Origin: Streptomyces qinglanensis
GTDB lineage: Bacteria > Actinomycetota > Actinomycetes > Streptomycetales > Streptomycetaceae
Reading direction: 5' to 3'
DNA: 64,000 nt
Assembly (NCBI RefSeq): GCF_900111245.1
Contig: NZ_FOGO01000001.1
Coordinates: 682,001-746,000, forward strand
Made by a program: the position numbers and the translations under genes. This document shows positions 1-8,262 of the stretch, piece by piece; the stretch's first letter is position 1, and every line of letters starts with the position of its first letter. The notes under the pieces are model-generated. The model made no database searches, had not been told where the DNA came from, and worked only from the letters and a program-made list of their open reading frames with translations.

Positions 1-1149
1 CAGCAGCAGCACCTCCTTGCCCATCTCGGCGAAGGACGCGGACAGGTTCACGGAGGCGGCCAGCGCGGTGTCGATGCTGCCGCGCGGCGGGACGACCAGG
101 ACGCGGCGGCGGCGCGCGAAGGTCTCGTCGTAGGCGAGCCGGAAGGCGACCGAGCGGTACTCCTCGGCGAGCCGGCCGCCGGCCAGCAGCGGACGGGAGC
201 GCGCGCGGCGGTCGGCCCGCTTCCCGCGGCGGCGCCCGCGCCCGCGCGGCAGGGTGCCCAGTACCGGGGCGTGCAGGGCGCGCACGACATCGCCGGGGGT
301 GCGGACGGCGGGGTCGAAGACGAGCCGTACCCAGGCGGCGAGGAGGCCGAGGCCGACACCGACGGCGGCACCGAGTCCGAGCATCAGCGGCAGGCCGGGA
401 CCGGCGGGCGCGTCGGGCGGCACGGCCTCGGTGACGACGCGGCCCGGGGTGGTGTCCTCGGCGCGCAGGTCGCTGATGCTGCCGTTGAGTTCGGCGATGC
501 GGCTGACGACGGAGGAGTGCGCGGAGAGCGTGCCGTCGAGCGCGCCCTCCCGGCCGGAGGAGGCGATCTCCTCGGCGAGCCGGTCGCGCTCCTTCAGCAG
601 CGGCTCGCGCTGCTTCTCGTAGGAGTCGACCATGCGTGCGGCGCGCGCTTCGGCGTCCTGCTCGCGGTTGCCGAGGTAGGCCGCGGCGAAGGCGTTGGCG
701 CCGCGCGCCGCGGCCCGGGGGCTGTGCGCGGTGTAGGAGAAGCGCAGCATCCGGGTGTCGGGCGGGTTGGTGACCTGGAGGTCGGCGGCGAGCTGCTGGG
801 GGCGGCGCCCGGAGTCCAGGGTGTCCGCGGCGCGTTCGGCGACGACGCTGCTGAGTGCGGTGCGCCGCTCGGAGCCCATGCTGGTCCCGCCGGTGGCCGA
901 GGTGGCGCCGCTGCTGTCGAGGGGCAGCGGGCGGACGGTGATCTCGGTGGTGGCGGTGTAGGAGTCGGCGCCGCTGACGCCGAGCCAGCCGCCGCCCAGG
1001 ACGCCGAGGGCGATGCCGAGCGCGATCAGCCAGCGGTAGCGCAGGAGCTGGCGGAACTGGTCGCGGAGCAGGTCGGGTTCGTCGTCGGGGTGGACGGCGG
1101 GCGCCGGGTCCCGCTCGGCTCCGCCGCCGGAGGTGCCGGGGCCGCTCAT
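1..1149 (-). CDS. Wzz/BY-kinase-like polysaccharide chain-length protein (partial)
   Basis: The gene runs off the left edge; 383 residues are visible. An N-terminal cytoplasmic stretch is followed by a first membrane helix at about residues 42-62 (RYRWLIALGIALGVLGGG), a long extracytoplasmic region with a coiled-coil-like part (about 150-215) and a second helix near 250-275. This is the Wzz arrangement of chain-length regulators for surface polysaccharide export. A cytoplasmic CpsD-like nucleotide-binding domain seems to begin near residue 340, but where a Walker A loop would be expected the sequence reads VVPPRGSIDTALAASVNLS, without GKS/GKT, so kinase activity is doubtful. The ATG overlaps the stop of the upstream glycosyltransferase (ATGA), implying translational coupling. 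The exact family is inferred. Confidence 0.75.
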   Translation of the reverse strand, partial: MSGPGTSGGGAERDPAPAVHPDDEPDLLRDQFRQLLRYRWLIALGIALGVLGGGWLGVSGADSYTATTEITVRPLPLDSSGATSATGGTSMGSERRTALSSVVAERAADTLDSGRRPQQLAADLQVTNPPDTRMLRFSYTAHSPRAAARGANAFAAAYLGNREQDAEARAARMVDSYEKQREPLLKERDRLAEEIASSGREGALDGTLSAHSSVVSRIAELNGSISDLRAEDTTPGRVVTEAVPPDAPAGPGLPLMLGLGAAVGVGLGLLAAWVRLVFDPAVRTPGDVVRALHAPVLGTLPRGRGRRRGKRADRRARSRPLLAGGRLAEEYRSVAFRLAYDETFARRRRVLVVPPRGSIDTALAASVNLSASFAEMGKEVLLL

Positions 1150-2534
1150 GCCGGTCCGCCCTGCTGCCGGACCGCGCCGGCCGCGGCGCCCCGCGGGGAG
1201 CCGGGCCGGGTGCGGGGACCGGTGCGGTGGCCGCCGGGTGCGGGGGCCAGGGCGCGGGCCTCTTCGAGCAGCGCGGTCAGCCGGGCCAGCGCCGCGGTGC
1301 GCCCCAGACGGCCGGTGGCGTACGCGCGGCCCGCGGCGCCGAGTGCGGCGGCGCGGGCGGGCTCGGCGGCCAGTCGGCGGAGGCCGTCGGCGAGCGCCGC
1401 GGGGTCCTCGGGCGGTACCAGGACCCCGGCGCCGGAGCGGCGGACCTCACCGGCGGTGCCGCCGCTCCCGGCGACGGAGGCGAGGACCGGGCGCCCGGCG
1501 GCGAAGTAGGAGGTGAGCTTGGAGGGGACGCTCATGTCGAGCACGGAGGCCCGCTGGGTGACGGCCAGCACGTCGGCGGCGGCCAGCACCTCGGGGAAGT
1601 CCGCCTCGTCGGCGGGCGGCAGCAGTTCGACGCCGGGCAGCGGGGCCGCCAGCCGGGCGAGGTGGCGGCGCTGGTTGCCGTCGCCCATCAGGACGACGCG
1701 TAACCGCTCGCCGCGGAGCAGCCGGGCGGTCTCGATCAGCACGCCCAGGCCCTGTTTGAGGCCCATGTTGCCGGAGTGCAGCAGGACCGTCTCGTCCGGC
1801 CGCCAGCCGAGCCGGGAGCGGGTCTCCTCCCGGGGACGGGACGGGGCGGATTTGTGCGTCCAGTTGGGGACGGTGCGGATGCGGGACGCCGGGACGCCCA
1901 GCGCGGTGACGCGCTCGGTGAAGCTCTCGTGGATGACGCCCACCAGGGTGGCCGCCGCCAGCACGCGGCGCTCCACGGAGCCGGCGAGGGCGGCTGCCCG
2001 GTCGCCGCCGCGGATGCCGCTCTGCGCCGCACCGGCGCCCATCAGGTCCTGTACGACCGGTACGAACGGCACTCCGGCGCGGCGGGCGAGCCGGGCGCCC
2101 AGCAGTCCGCCCGCGAGGCTGGGGAGTTGGGCGACGACGGCGTCCGGCGGTCCGCCGAGCCGGGGCGGGGCCAGCAGTCCGTGGGCGAGCACGGACGCCT
2201 CGTACAGCGCCCGGCGCGCGGCGGTCTGCCGGGGCGGGACGGTGTGCCTGCGGCGGTGCACCCGGACTCCGCCCCGCTCCTCGGTGGCCCGCCAGACACC
2301 CCGGTAGGCGGGGTCCGTACGCCAGGCGGGGTAGTGCGGCATACCGGCCAGGACGTGCACGTCCCAGTCGGGGCGCGCGGCCCAGTGCTCGGCGAGCTGG
2401 GCCGCGTAGGGCCCGATGCCGGCCTGCTCGGGTGCGTAGTTGGTGGACACCAGCAGCACCCGGCGTCCGGATGCCCCCTCGCGCAGCCCACCGGGCGCGG
2501 TCCCGTCTCCGGGCACCGCGTCGCCGTTCACCAT
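1146..2534 (-). CDS. Glycosyltransferase family 4 (WcaI-like)
   Basis: A 462-residue GT-B glycosyltransferase. The N-terminal acceptor domain starts RRVLLVSTNYAPEQAGIGPY, typical of WcaI-type GT4 enzymes. The donor domain begins near residue 230 (ETVLLHSGNMGLKQGLGVL) and has the usual C-terminal SVPSKLTSYFAAGRPVLA segment with E/S residues that bind the nucleotide sugar. It probably adds a sugar to a lipid-linked or envelope glycan; acceptor and donor cannot be read from the sequence. Start: the ATG at 2534 has a GGGGGGA ribosome binding site just upstream, whereas the in-frame GTG at 2546 lies within that site. Its stop overlaps the start of the Wzz-like gene. Confidence 0.85.
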   Translation of the reverse strand: MVNGDAVPGDGTAPGGLREGASGRRVLLVSTNYAPEQAGIGPYAAQLAEHWAARPDWDVHVLAGMPHYPAWRTDPAYRGVWRATEERGGVRVHRRRHTVPPRQTAARRALYEASVLAHGLLAPPRLGGPPDAVVAQLPSLAGGLLGARLARRAGVPFVPVVQDLMGAGAAQSGIRGGDRAAALAGSVERRVLAAATLVGVIHESFTERVTALGVPASRIRTVPNWTHKSAPSRPREETRSRLGWRPDETVLLHSGNMGLKQGLGVLIETARLLRGERLRVVLMGDGNQRRHLARLAAPLPGVELLPPADEADFPEVLAAADVLAVTQRASVLDMSVPSKLTSYFAAGRPVLASVAGSGGTAGEVRRSGAGVLVPPEDPAALADGLRRLAAEPARAAALGAAGRAYATGRLGRTAALARLTALLEEARALAPAPGGHRTGPRTRPGSPRGAAAGAVRQQGGPA

Positions 2535-2705
2535 GGATCCCCCCACAGGTCCGCCGCTCGTTCCCCCGGGGCAGCGTAACGCCTGCCGTGCGCGCTTTCG
2601 CCGACCTGTGCCTGTTTCCCGGCGGTTGTGGTTGCATGCAGCGGTGCGCGGCGGCCGGGGAGGGCTGCAGCGCGGTCAACGGCATGCGTCCTGGGGGGAC
2701 TTCAC

Positions 2706-3188
2706 ATGACCCACACCGTCGGCTACGCACCCGGCGCCTACGACCTCTTCCACGTCGGCCATCTGAATCTGCTGCGGCACGCCCGCTCGCGGTGCGACTA
2801 CCTGGTCGCGGGCGTGGTCTCGGACGAGATGGCCGAGCGCGCCAAGGGGCGTCCGCCGGTGATCCCGCTCGTCGAGCGGCTGCAGATCGTCCGCAGTATC
2901 CGGTTCGTGGACGCGGCGTTCGTGGAGACGGTGCCGGACAAGCTGGAGACCTGGCAGCAGGTGCGGTTCGACGTGCTGTTCAAGGGGGACGACTGGCGGG
3001 GTACGCCGAAGGGCGAGAAGCTGGAGGCCGACTTCCGTACGGTCGGCGTAGAGGTCGTCTACTTCCCGTACACCATGCATACCTCCAGCACTCAGCTCCG
3101 GCGCGCACTGGACGCGTTGGCCGCCCCCTCCGGCCCGTCCGCGCCGGTCACCCCGGAGGCGGGGCGGACAGCTCCCGGAACCATTTGA
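2706..3188 (+). CDS. Cytidylyltransferase-like nucleotidyltransferase (TagD/glycerol-3-P cytidylyltransferase type)
   Basis: A 160-residue HxGH-superfamily nucleotidyltransferase. The catalytic HVGH lies at residues 16-19 (YDLFHVGHLNLLRHA), followed by the GDDW element and a C-terminal TSSTQLRR that matches the RTxGISTT-type signature of CTP:glycerol-3-phosphate and related cytidylyltransferases. It should transfer CMP from CTP to a polyol or phosphoalcohol. GGGGGG precedes the ATG at a good distance; longer upstream starts lack this. It converges on a CDP-alcohol phosphatidyltransferase, a plausible consumer of its CDP-linked product; the two 3' ends overlap by 41 bp. The substrate is unknown. 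Confidence 0.82.
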   Translation: MTHTVGYAPGAYDLFHVGHLNLLRHARSRCDYLVAGVVSDEMAERAKGRPPVIPLVERLQIVRSIRFVDAAFVETVPDKLETWQQVRFDVLFKGDDWRGTPKGEKLEADFRTVGVEVVYFPYTMHTSSTQLRRALDALAAPSGPSAPVTPEAGRTAPGTI

Positions 3189-3891
3189 CCGCGAACGCGG
3201 CGAGGAAGAGCGCGTAACAGGCGAACAGGACGGCGTACCCGGCGCGGAACAGCTCCGGGGCGCCGAGCAGCAGGAAGACGGCGCAGAAGACGCCGTGGTC
3301 CACCGGGAGCAGCGCCACGGCCCGCGGCGTCGAGGGCCCCGCCGTGTCCGGCTCCGGCCCCGTACGGTCCGGCCGGGTCCGGAGCTTGTCGGTGAGCAGG
3401 CCGCCGAAGAAGATCAGCACCGCCACGAGCTGGAAGCCCAGCGGCAGCAGCAGCCAGCTCTCGTGCGGCAGATCCGCGAAGCGGTAGAAGGAGACCAGTA
3501 CGGCCGAGTGCAGTGCGGTGATCTTGGCGCAGTCCACCACGTGGTCCAGCCACTCCCCCGCCGGGCTGCCCCCGCCCCGCAGCCGGGCGAGTTGCCCGTC
3601 GGCGGAGTCCAGCGCGAAGCCGACGAAGAGCGCGGCCCACACGGCCACTCCCAGCGCCCAGGTCGGCCGCACCAGCGCCACACCCGCCACCCCGGCGAAG
3701 CTGCACCCGGCGCTCAGCAGCGTCACCTGGTTCGGGCTGAGCCCGGCGCGGTACGCGGCGGCCGCGAAGACCCTGCCGAGCGGCCGGTTGAGGTACCGCG
3801 AATAGAGCGAGACCCCCTTGGCCGTCTTCTGCGCGGCCTGTAACCGGCGCAGTGCGCTGCCGAATGCCGCCGCTTCCGTGGCCTGAACCAT
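3148..3891 (-). CDS. CDP-alcohol phosphatidyltransferase family membrane protein
   Basis: A 247-residue multi-pass membrane enzyme. It contains the complete CDP-alcohol phosphotransferase signature D-x2-DG-x2-AR-x8-G-x3-D-x3-D starting at DSADGQLARLRGGG near residue 95, whose aspartates bind the metal ions and the CDP-alcohol. About five or six hydrophobic helices surround it. It should join a CDP-activated alcohol to a hydroxyl acceptor in the membrane to make a phospholipid or polymer precursor. ATG is preceded by GGGGA. Its last 41 bases overlap, on the opposite strand, the end of the cytidylyltransferase gene. The substrate is not deducible; phosphatidylinositol-phosphate or archaetidyl-like chemistry are both possible. 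Confidence 0.85.
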   Translation of the reverse strand: MVQATEAAAFGSALRRLQAAQKTAKGVSLYSRYLNRPLGRVFAAAAYRAGLSPNQVTLLSAGCSFAGVAGVALVRPTWALGVAVWAALFVGFALDSADGQLARLRGGGSPAGEWLDHVVDCAKITALHSAVLVSFYRFADLPHESWLLLPLGFQLVAVLIFFGGLLTDKLRTRPDRTGPEPDTAGPSTPRAVALLPVDHGVFCAVFLLLGAPELFRAGYAVLFACYALFLAAFAVKWFRELSAPPPG

Positions 3892-4002
3892 GCGTGTCCC
3901 CCTCGGTCGTCCTGCCGCGCATACTGGGCCAGGCACCGCGCGGCACGCCAGACCCCGCAGGGTAGGGTGCCTTCGCCGACAGCACCGGGAGGGTGGGAAC
4001 AG

Positions 4003-5022
4003 GTGAAGGGGTTGAGGGCTGGCAAGCCCCCGCGCATACCGCTGGCAGCGGCCGTGACGGCCGGAGCACTGCTCGCCTCGCTCACGGGCTGTGTGACCGT
4101 GCACGGCGAGAGCGCCGTGGTCCCCGCGCTGAGCGAAGCCGAGGCGGCGAAGGTGCTCACGACCTTCGTGGCGAAGAACAACCGCGCCAACACCGCCTAC
4201 GACGCCGGGTTGAACGCCCGGATCGAGACGGGTGCCCTCGGCGCCATCGACCAGGCGGGCCTCAAGTCCCGCAAGGAGGTCCGCCCGAAGGGGAACCCGG
4301 ACTACCAGCCGCTGAAGCTGACCGACACCCGCTATCTGATCCCCGAACAGGCGGGCTGGCCGAAGTTCTTCGTCACCGACTCGCGCAGCAACCGCAAGGG
4401 GCAGGGCCGCTGGCTCTTCGTCTTCCAGCGCCAGCGGGCCGACGGGCCGTGGAAGGCGTCCTACCTCTCGGTCGTCGCGCCGGATCAGATCCCCCGCTTC
4501 GCACGGGACGAGCACGGCCGGGTGAAGGCCGTGCCGGTGGGCGGCGGCTCCGGACTGACCGTCCCGCCGGACGAACTGAGCAAGCGCTACACCCGCTATC
4601 TGCAGGAGGGCGCGGGCGACGACTTCGCCGCCGGACGGCACACGACCGCGCTGCGCGAGAAGCGGGAGAAGGCGCTCGAACGCGAGAACGTGCGCAACGA
4701 GTTCGCCGACCGGGCCGCGCAGCCGCCGCAGTACGCACCGTTCGGCCTGCGCACGAAGGACGGCGGGGCACTGGTGTTCTTCACCACCCTCCACCACCAC
4801 AAGCAGACCCTGCCGCGGGGCTACAAGCCGCAGATCAAGGACCCGCTCGTGAAGGCGATGATGTCGGGCACCCCCAAGCAGTCGGTGACCTTCGTCCGGG
4901 TCTCGGAGCAGGCCGTCACCGTTCCGGGCAAGCGGGCGCAGGGGAAGTCCGGCGGCGACTCCGGCGGCAAGGTCGTCTTCCTGAGCCGCATCGAGGGACT
5001 GACCGCCGCACGCGGCGAGTGA
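4003..5022 (+). CDS. Secreted lipoprotein of unknown function
   Basis: 339 residues. A positively charged N terminus and hydrophobic segment end in the lipobox LTGC (Cys near residue 30), so this is an exported, lipid-anchored protein. The rest is a soluble domain with many charged residues and no motif I can name; related Streptomyces lipoproteins are annotated only as hypothetical. I chose GTG 4003 because GGGAGGGTGGG lies just upstream and it gives a compact signal peptide; a GTG at 3967 would add 12 residues before it. It stands alone, facing the primase-like gene. Confidence 0.8.
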   Translation: MKGLRAGKPPRIPLAAAVTAGALLASLTGCVTVHGESAVVPALSEAEAAKVLTTFVAKNNRANTAYDAGLNARIETGALGAIDQAGLKSRKEVRPKGNPDYQPLKLTDTRYLIPEQAGWPKFFVTDSRSNRKGQGRWLFVFQRQRADGPWKASYLSVVAPDQIPRFARDEHGRVKAVPVGGGSGLTVPPDELSKRYTRYLQEGAGDDFAAGRHTTALREKREKALERENVRNEFADRAAQPPQYAPFGLRTKDGGALVFFTTLHHHKQTLPRGYKPQIKDPLVKAMMSGTPKQSVTFVRVSEQAVTVPGKRAQGKSGGDSGGKVVFLSRIEGLTAARGE

Positions 5023-5235
5023 GCCCGTCCCGCCGGGCCGGGGGCGCCCCGGTCCGGCGGCAGCGCGTGCGGCGCCGCCTTCCGCGGACGGCAGCGCCGC
5101 GGACGGCGGGGCGCCGCGGCGGCCGGCGCGCCGGAGGGTGACGGCCGCACCCGGCCACCGGGCCCGCGGGACCACCGGCCGGGACCGGGGCCCCGGCCGG
5201 GACGAGGTGTCTCCTGGGCGGTCGGCGCCGGGGCG

Positions 5236-6066
5236 TCAGCGCACCGGCCAGGGGGTGTGGTCCTCCAGGCCCTCCACCGTCACGGCGTACTCCGCACAGG
5301 CGTCGGTGAGGGTCTCCAGCAGGGCCAGGGGCTCGGGGAGCGCGTCCCCCGGCTGCGGGGGGCGCAGCCAGTGGACGCCCTCGGCCGTGTCGGGCAGCCG
5401 CGAGGGCGGCAGCAGCACATAGCTGCCCCGGCAGTGCCAGCGCAGGCCGGGGTGCTCCTCCATCGTCTCGGGGTGGCTGTCCAATTCGCAGGGCCACCAC
5501 TCGTCCTCGTCCTCGGGCGTGCCCCGGGTCTTGGTGAAGAAGAGCATCCGGTCGCCGCCGTGCAGCGCCACCGGACCCAGCTCCGGCTCGGCGCCGGGAC
5601 CGGCCGCCCGCTCCCGCTCCTCCAGCACCGCCAGCGCCGCATACCCCGCCTCGGCCGGGACGTCCAGCACGTCGTGGGCGCGGCCGGTGGCGGTGATGAA
5701 GTTGGCCTCCGGTTCGGCCCGCAGCCAGCGCTCGACCTGGGCGCGGTCGGTGGTGGCCTGGGTCTGCCAGGCGAAGGAGACGGGGTGTCGGCCGGGGGTC
5801 GGACAGCCGATCCGCACACAGGAGCAGCCGTACCCGGACGGGTGAGCGGCGGGGGCCAGCGGGAACCCGGCCCCGGCGGCCGCGAGCAGGAGCGTTTCGC
5901 GGTCCCGGGCCGCTTCCGCCGCGGCAGTCGGCCGGTTGCCCCGGCCGCCCCGGCGCCGGCCCCCGGCGCCGCGGCCCTGGGCCGGGGAGCCGGTGCCGGA
6001 CGGCTCGGTCGTGCCGTGCTCGGCCCGGCGGCGCAGCCATCGGGCGATCCTGCTCTCGCGTTCCAT
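5236..6066 (-). CDS. Bifunctional DNA primase/polymerase (Prim-Pol)-like protein
   Basis: 276 residues. After a basic, low-complexity N terminus (about 1-50), the protein has features of the Prim-Pol family found in plasmids and actinobacterial chromosomes: a C-x-C...C cluster (GYGCSCVRIGCPTPGRHP, about residues 78-97), a conserved RWLRAEPEANFITATG block and a late HCRGSYVLLPPS block. Streptomyces chromosomes carry such a stand-alone protein of unknown role. The acidic catalytic residues of active Prim-Pol are not obvious, so it may be a non-catalytic member. It is divergent from the following phosphodiesterase gene. Confidence 0.7.
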   Translation of the reverse strand: MERESRIARWLRRRAEHGTTEPSGTGSPAQGRGAGGRRRGGRGNRPTAAAEAARDRETLLLAAAGAGFPLAPAAHPSGYGCSCVRIGCPTPGRHPVSFAWQTQATTDRAQVERWLRAEPEANFITATGRAHDVLDVPAEAGYAALAVLEERERAAGPGAEPELGPVALHGGDRMLFFTKTRGTPEDEDEWWPCELDSHPETMEEHPGLRWHCRGSYVLLPPSRLPDTAEGVHWLRPPQPGDALPEPLALLETLTDACAEYAVTVEGLEDHTPWPVR

Positions 6067-6282
6067 CTACCGCCTCACTCCGCGACCGGGAACCATGAAC
6101 TCCGAGGGTACGCAGCCCCGCGGCGCGCTGAGGCGGATTCCACGGATCGCCGATGTTCCCCCTTCCATCCTGCTCCTCCCGGTGGCGGCTCCGGCAGCCG
6201 GGGTCGGACGTCACCCGGCGGGGCGCCACCCGGCCGGACGCGCTGCCCGGCAGTCCGTCCGCTCCGCACCTAGTTTGGGATC

Positions 6283-7155
6283 ATGGCGACAAAGGCGGCT
6301 TTTGCTCCGATGGTCTCGTTGTTCACCCTGGCTCTCGTCGCGGCACCGTCCGCACCGGCCGCCTCGGCCGGCCGCACCGGCCCCTCGGCTCCCGAGCAGA
6401 CAGTCAGCCGCCCGGTGGCACCGCGGCTCTCCCGGCTGTCCGGCACCACTGTCACGGCACACCGCGGCGGCGCCCTGGAAGTCCCGGAGAACAGCATGCA
6501 GGGGATGGCCGCGACCCGGCGGCGCGGCTACGCACACGTCCTGGACGCCGACATCCGCCGACTGCGCGACGGCACGCTGGTGGCGATGCACGACGACACC
6601 CTGGACCGCACCACCGACCAGCACGGCAGGGTCGGCGCACTCGACTGGAAGGCGTGGCAGAAGGTGCGCCTGACGCCGAGGAGCAGCCTGCCGGGGCAGT
6701 GGCGGCCGGAACGCCCTCCGGCCGCGCGGGAGATCCTCGACCGGTTCGGCGGGGACATCCTGCTGATGCTGGAGCTGAAGGACCCCGAGGGGCTGCCGCG
6801 GCTCGCCCGGCTGATCCGCGAGCGGCATCTGACCCACTCGGTCCTGGTGGAGTCCAACGATCCGCAGGTCGCCGCCGCCGCGCACAGGGAGGGGCTGCTG
6901 ACGGCGGTGTGGCGTTCGGCACGCCAGGCGGCCGGCGACCGGCCCGAGCGCTGGAAGGACTACGTGACGATGCTCAGCGTCGACCACCGGGCCGCGGCCG
7001 GGGACGTGCGCAGGGCCGTGCGCTCGGGGATCACCTACGTCTGGTCGCACACGGTCAACACCCGCGCGGCCCGGGACCGGATGCTGAAGCTGGGCTGCGA
7101 GGGCATCGTCACCGACCGGCCGGGCAGCCTGGCACCCACCGGGGTGGAGCCGTAG
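6283..7155 (+). CDS. Secreted glycerophosphodiester phosphodiesterase
   Basis: 290 residues. A signal peptide (about 1-28, ending ...SAPAASA) is followed by a GDPD TIM-barrel domain: TAHRGG (substrate/metal His-Arg), VPENSMQGM, DADIRRLRDGTLVAMHDDTLDRTT with the catalytic metal ligands and general acid His, then LMLELKD and a C-terminal GCEGIVTDRPG. It should hydrolyse extracellular glycerophosphodiesters, such as deacylated phospholipids or teichoic acid fragments, to glycerol-3-phosphate and an alcohol, probably for phosphate scavenging. No PHO box was recognised upstream. It converges on the TetR gene. Confidence 0.9.
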   Translation: MATKAAFAPMVSLFTLALVAAPSAPAASAGRTGPSAPEQTVSRPVAPRLSRLSGTTVTAHRGGALEVPENSMQGMAATRRRGYAHVLDADIRRLRDGTLVAMHDDTLDRTTDQHGRVGALDWKAWQKVRLTPRSSLPGQWRPERPPAAREILDRFGGDILLMLELKDPEGLPRLARLIRERHLTHSVLVESNDPQVAAAAHREGLLTAVWRSARQAAGDRPERWKDYVTMLSVDHRAAAGDVRRAVRSGITYVWSHTVNTRAARDRMLKLGCEGIVTDRPGSLAPTGVEP

Positions 7156-7230
7156 CGGCGGCGGGTGCCGGGCCGGGAGACCGGCGGCGGGAGTTCCGTC
7201 CGCCGTGCGGTCCCCGGTGTCGCGCGGGGT

Positions 7231-7848
7231 TCAGTCCGCCGCGGACCGCGGGGTGAGCGCGCGCAGGACGAGCTCGACCAGCCCGTCGGTGAACGCGTGG
7301 GTCAGCGGGCCGGTGCGGTTGAGCCAGCGCTGCTGGAAGGGGCCGAGCAGCAGCTCGACGGCGAGGTCGGGATCCACGGCGGGGTCGATCTGCCCGGCCC
7401 GCTGCGCGGCGCGCAGCCGCTCCGCGTACAGCTTCCGGCCGGGCTCCCGGAGCCGGACGGCGAACTGCTCGGCCAGCTCGGGGTCGGCGGCCGAGGCGAC
7501 GGCCAGCGCGCGGTAGGGCGCCTCGAACCCGGCGTCGGAGAACTCGTCCGCGGTGGCCCGCAGCACCGCCTTGAGGTCGGCCTCGAGGTCTCCGGTGTCG
7601 GGCAGTCCGCTGCCGTGCTCCTCGCTGTGGACCAGGTCGGTGAACGCCTCCAGCAGCACGGCCGCCTTGGAGGGCCACCAGCGGTAGATGGTCTGCTTGC
7701 CGACGCCGGCCCGCGCCGCGATCGCCTCGATGGTCAGCCTGGGGTACCCGACCTCGCCGACCAGTTCGACACTGGCCCGCAGGATCGCGGTGCGGGAGTG
7801 CGCGCTGCGCCGGGAGACGTCGGGATTCTTCGGGGTCGCGGAGGGCAT
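7231..7848 (-). CDS. TetR/AcrR-family transcriptional repressor
   Basis: 205 residues. The N-terminal helix-turn-helix is typical: RTAILRASVELVGEVGYPRLTIEAIAARAGVGKQTIYRWW (split here for description, about residues 18-58), followed by an all-helical ligand and dimerisation domain ending NRTGPLTHAFTDGLVELVLRAL. It is divergent from a small DUF6243-type gene; the 134-bp gap holds two copies of the palindrome AGACG-N3-CGTCT, almost certainly its own operators. A third copy occurs at 40871 upstream of the ABC-F gene, so it may also control that locus. The inducer is unknown. Confidence 0.92.
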   Translation of the reverse strand: MPSATPKNPDVSRRSAHSRTAILRASVELVGEVGYPRLTIEAIAARAGVGKQTIYRWWPSKAAVLLEAFTDLVHSEEHGSGLPDTGDLEADLKAVLRATADEFSDAGFEAPYRALAVASAADPELAEQFAVRLREPGRKLYAERLRAAQRAGQIDPAVDPDLAVELLLGPFQQRWLNRTGPLTHAFTDGLVELVLRALTPRSAAD

Positions 7849-7876
7849 GCCCCGAATCTAGCAGCGCTTCGAGACG

Positions 7877-7889
7877 AGACGAACCGTCT
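7877..7889. promoter_or_regulatory. TetR operator copy 1, AGACG-AAC-CGTCT
   Basis: Perfect 5-bp arms with a 3-bp spacer. It ends on the first T of TTGACA (7889-7894), a likely -35 element for the rightward gene at 7983, so a bound repressor would block polymerase. Same architecture as the copies at 7931 and 40871. Confidence 0.65.
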
Positions 7890-7924
7890 TGACAGGGCGG
7901 AGCGTCCCGCTCATCCTTTCCTCC

Positions 7925-7949
7925 GAGGCGAGACGGTACGTCTCGCCTC
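7925..7949. promoter_or_regulatory. TetR operator copy 2, 25-bp palindrome
   Basis: An 11-bp inverted repeat, GAGGCGAGACG, with spacer GTA and its exact complement. It sits between the divergent TetR gene and the DUF6243-type gene. The 20 bases from 7931 match 40871-40890 at 19 of 20 positions. Confidence 0.75.
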
Positions 7950-7982
7950 GATCAGGGTCCGGCACGAGGAGAGGAGACGCTC

Positions 7983-8153
7983 ATGAGCAAGGGACGCGGC
8001 GGAAGGATGCTCGGGGTCGGCGGGGTCCGCAGCCACCTGTCCCGCAGCCGGCTCCGCGGCTCCGGGGGCGGCCCAGGCGCTCCCGCGGGCGGGAACGACC
8101 CGCAGGCCCGGAAGCGCGAACTGCTGCGCAGGCTCCGGGAGTCCCGCATGTGA
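7983..8153 (+). CDS. DUF6243-type small protein
   Basis: 56 residues: an N-terminal SKGRGGRMLGVGGVRS block, a basic Gly-rich middle and a charged C terminus KRELLRRLRES. This matches my memory of a small Streptomyces family (DUF6243) of unknown function. GAGGAGA precedes the ATG. It is divergent from the TetR gene and under the operator pair at 7877-7949, so it is probably the repressor's main local target. No membrane segment or catalytic motif is seen. Confidence 0.72.
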   Translation: MSKGRGGRMLGVGGVRSHLSRSRLRGSGGGPGAPAGGNDPQARKRELLRRLRESRM

Positions 8154-8203
8154 CCCGCCCGCCGCCGGGCACTCACACGTACTTGACCGGCAATCCACAC
8201 GAA

Positions 8204-8262
8204 CAGGCTCCTCAGGGAGCACCATGGGCGCACCGCATCACGCACGTTCCCTGAGGAGCCTG
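8204..8262 (+). promoter_or_regulatory. 15-bp RNA hairpin covering the ddaH ribosome binding site
   Basis: CAGGCTCCTCAGGGA (8204-8218) and its exact complement TCCCTGAGGAGCCTG (8248-8262) flank a 29-nt loop. The right arm contains GAGGAG, the Shine-Dalgarno sequence of ddaH (ATG 8265). Folding in the mRNA would hide the site. As DNA it could also be an operator. Position and perfection are seen; a regulatory role is inferred. Confidence 0.6.

Noticed and set aside
3148-5175. 675-codon minus-strand open frame
   Set aside because: Only the 3148-3891 part is a real gene; the rest is antisense to the lipoprotein gene.
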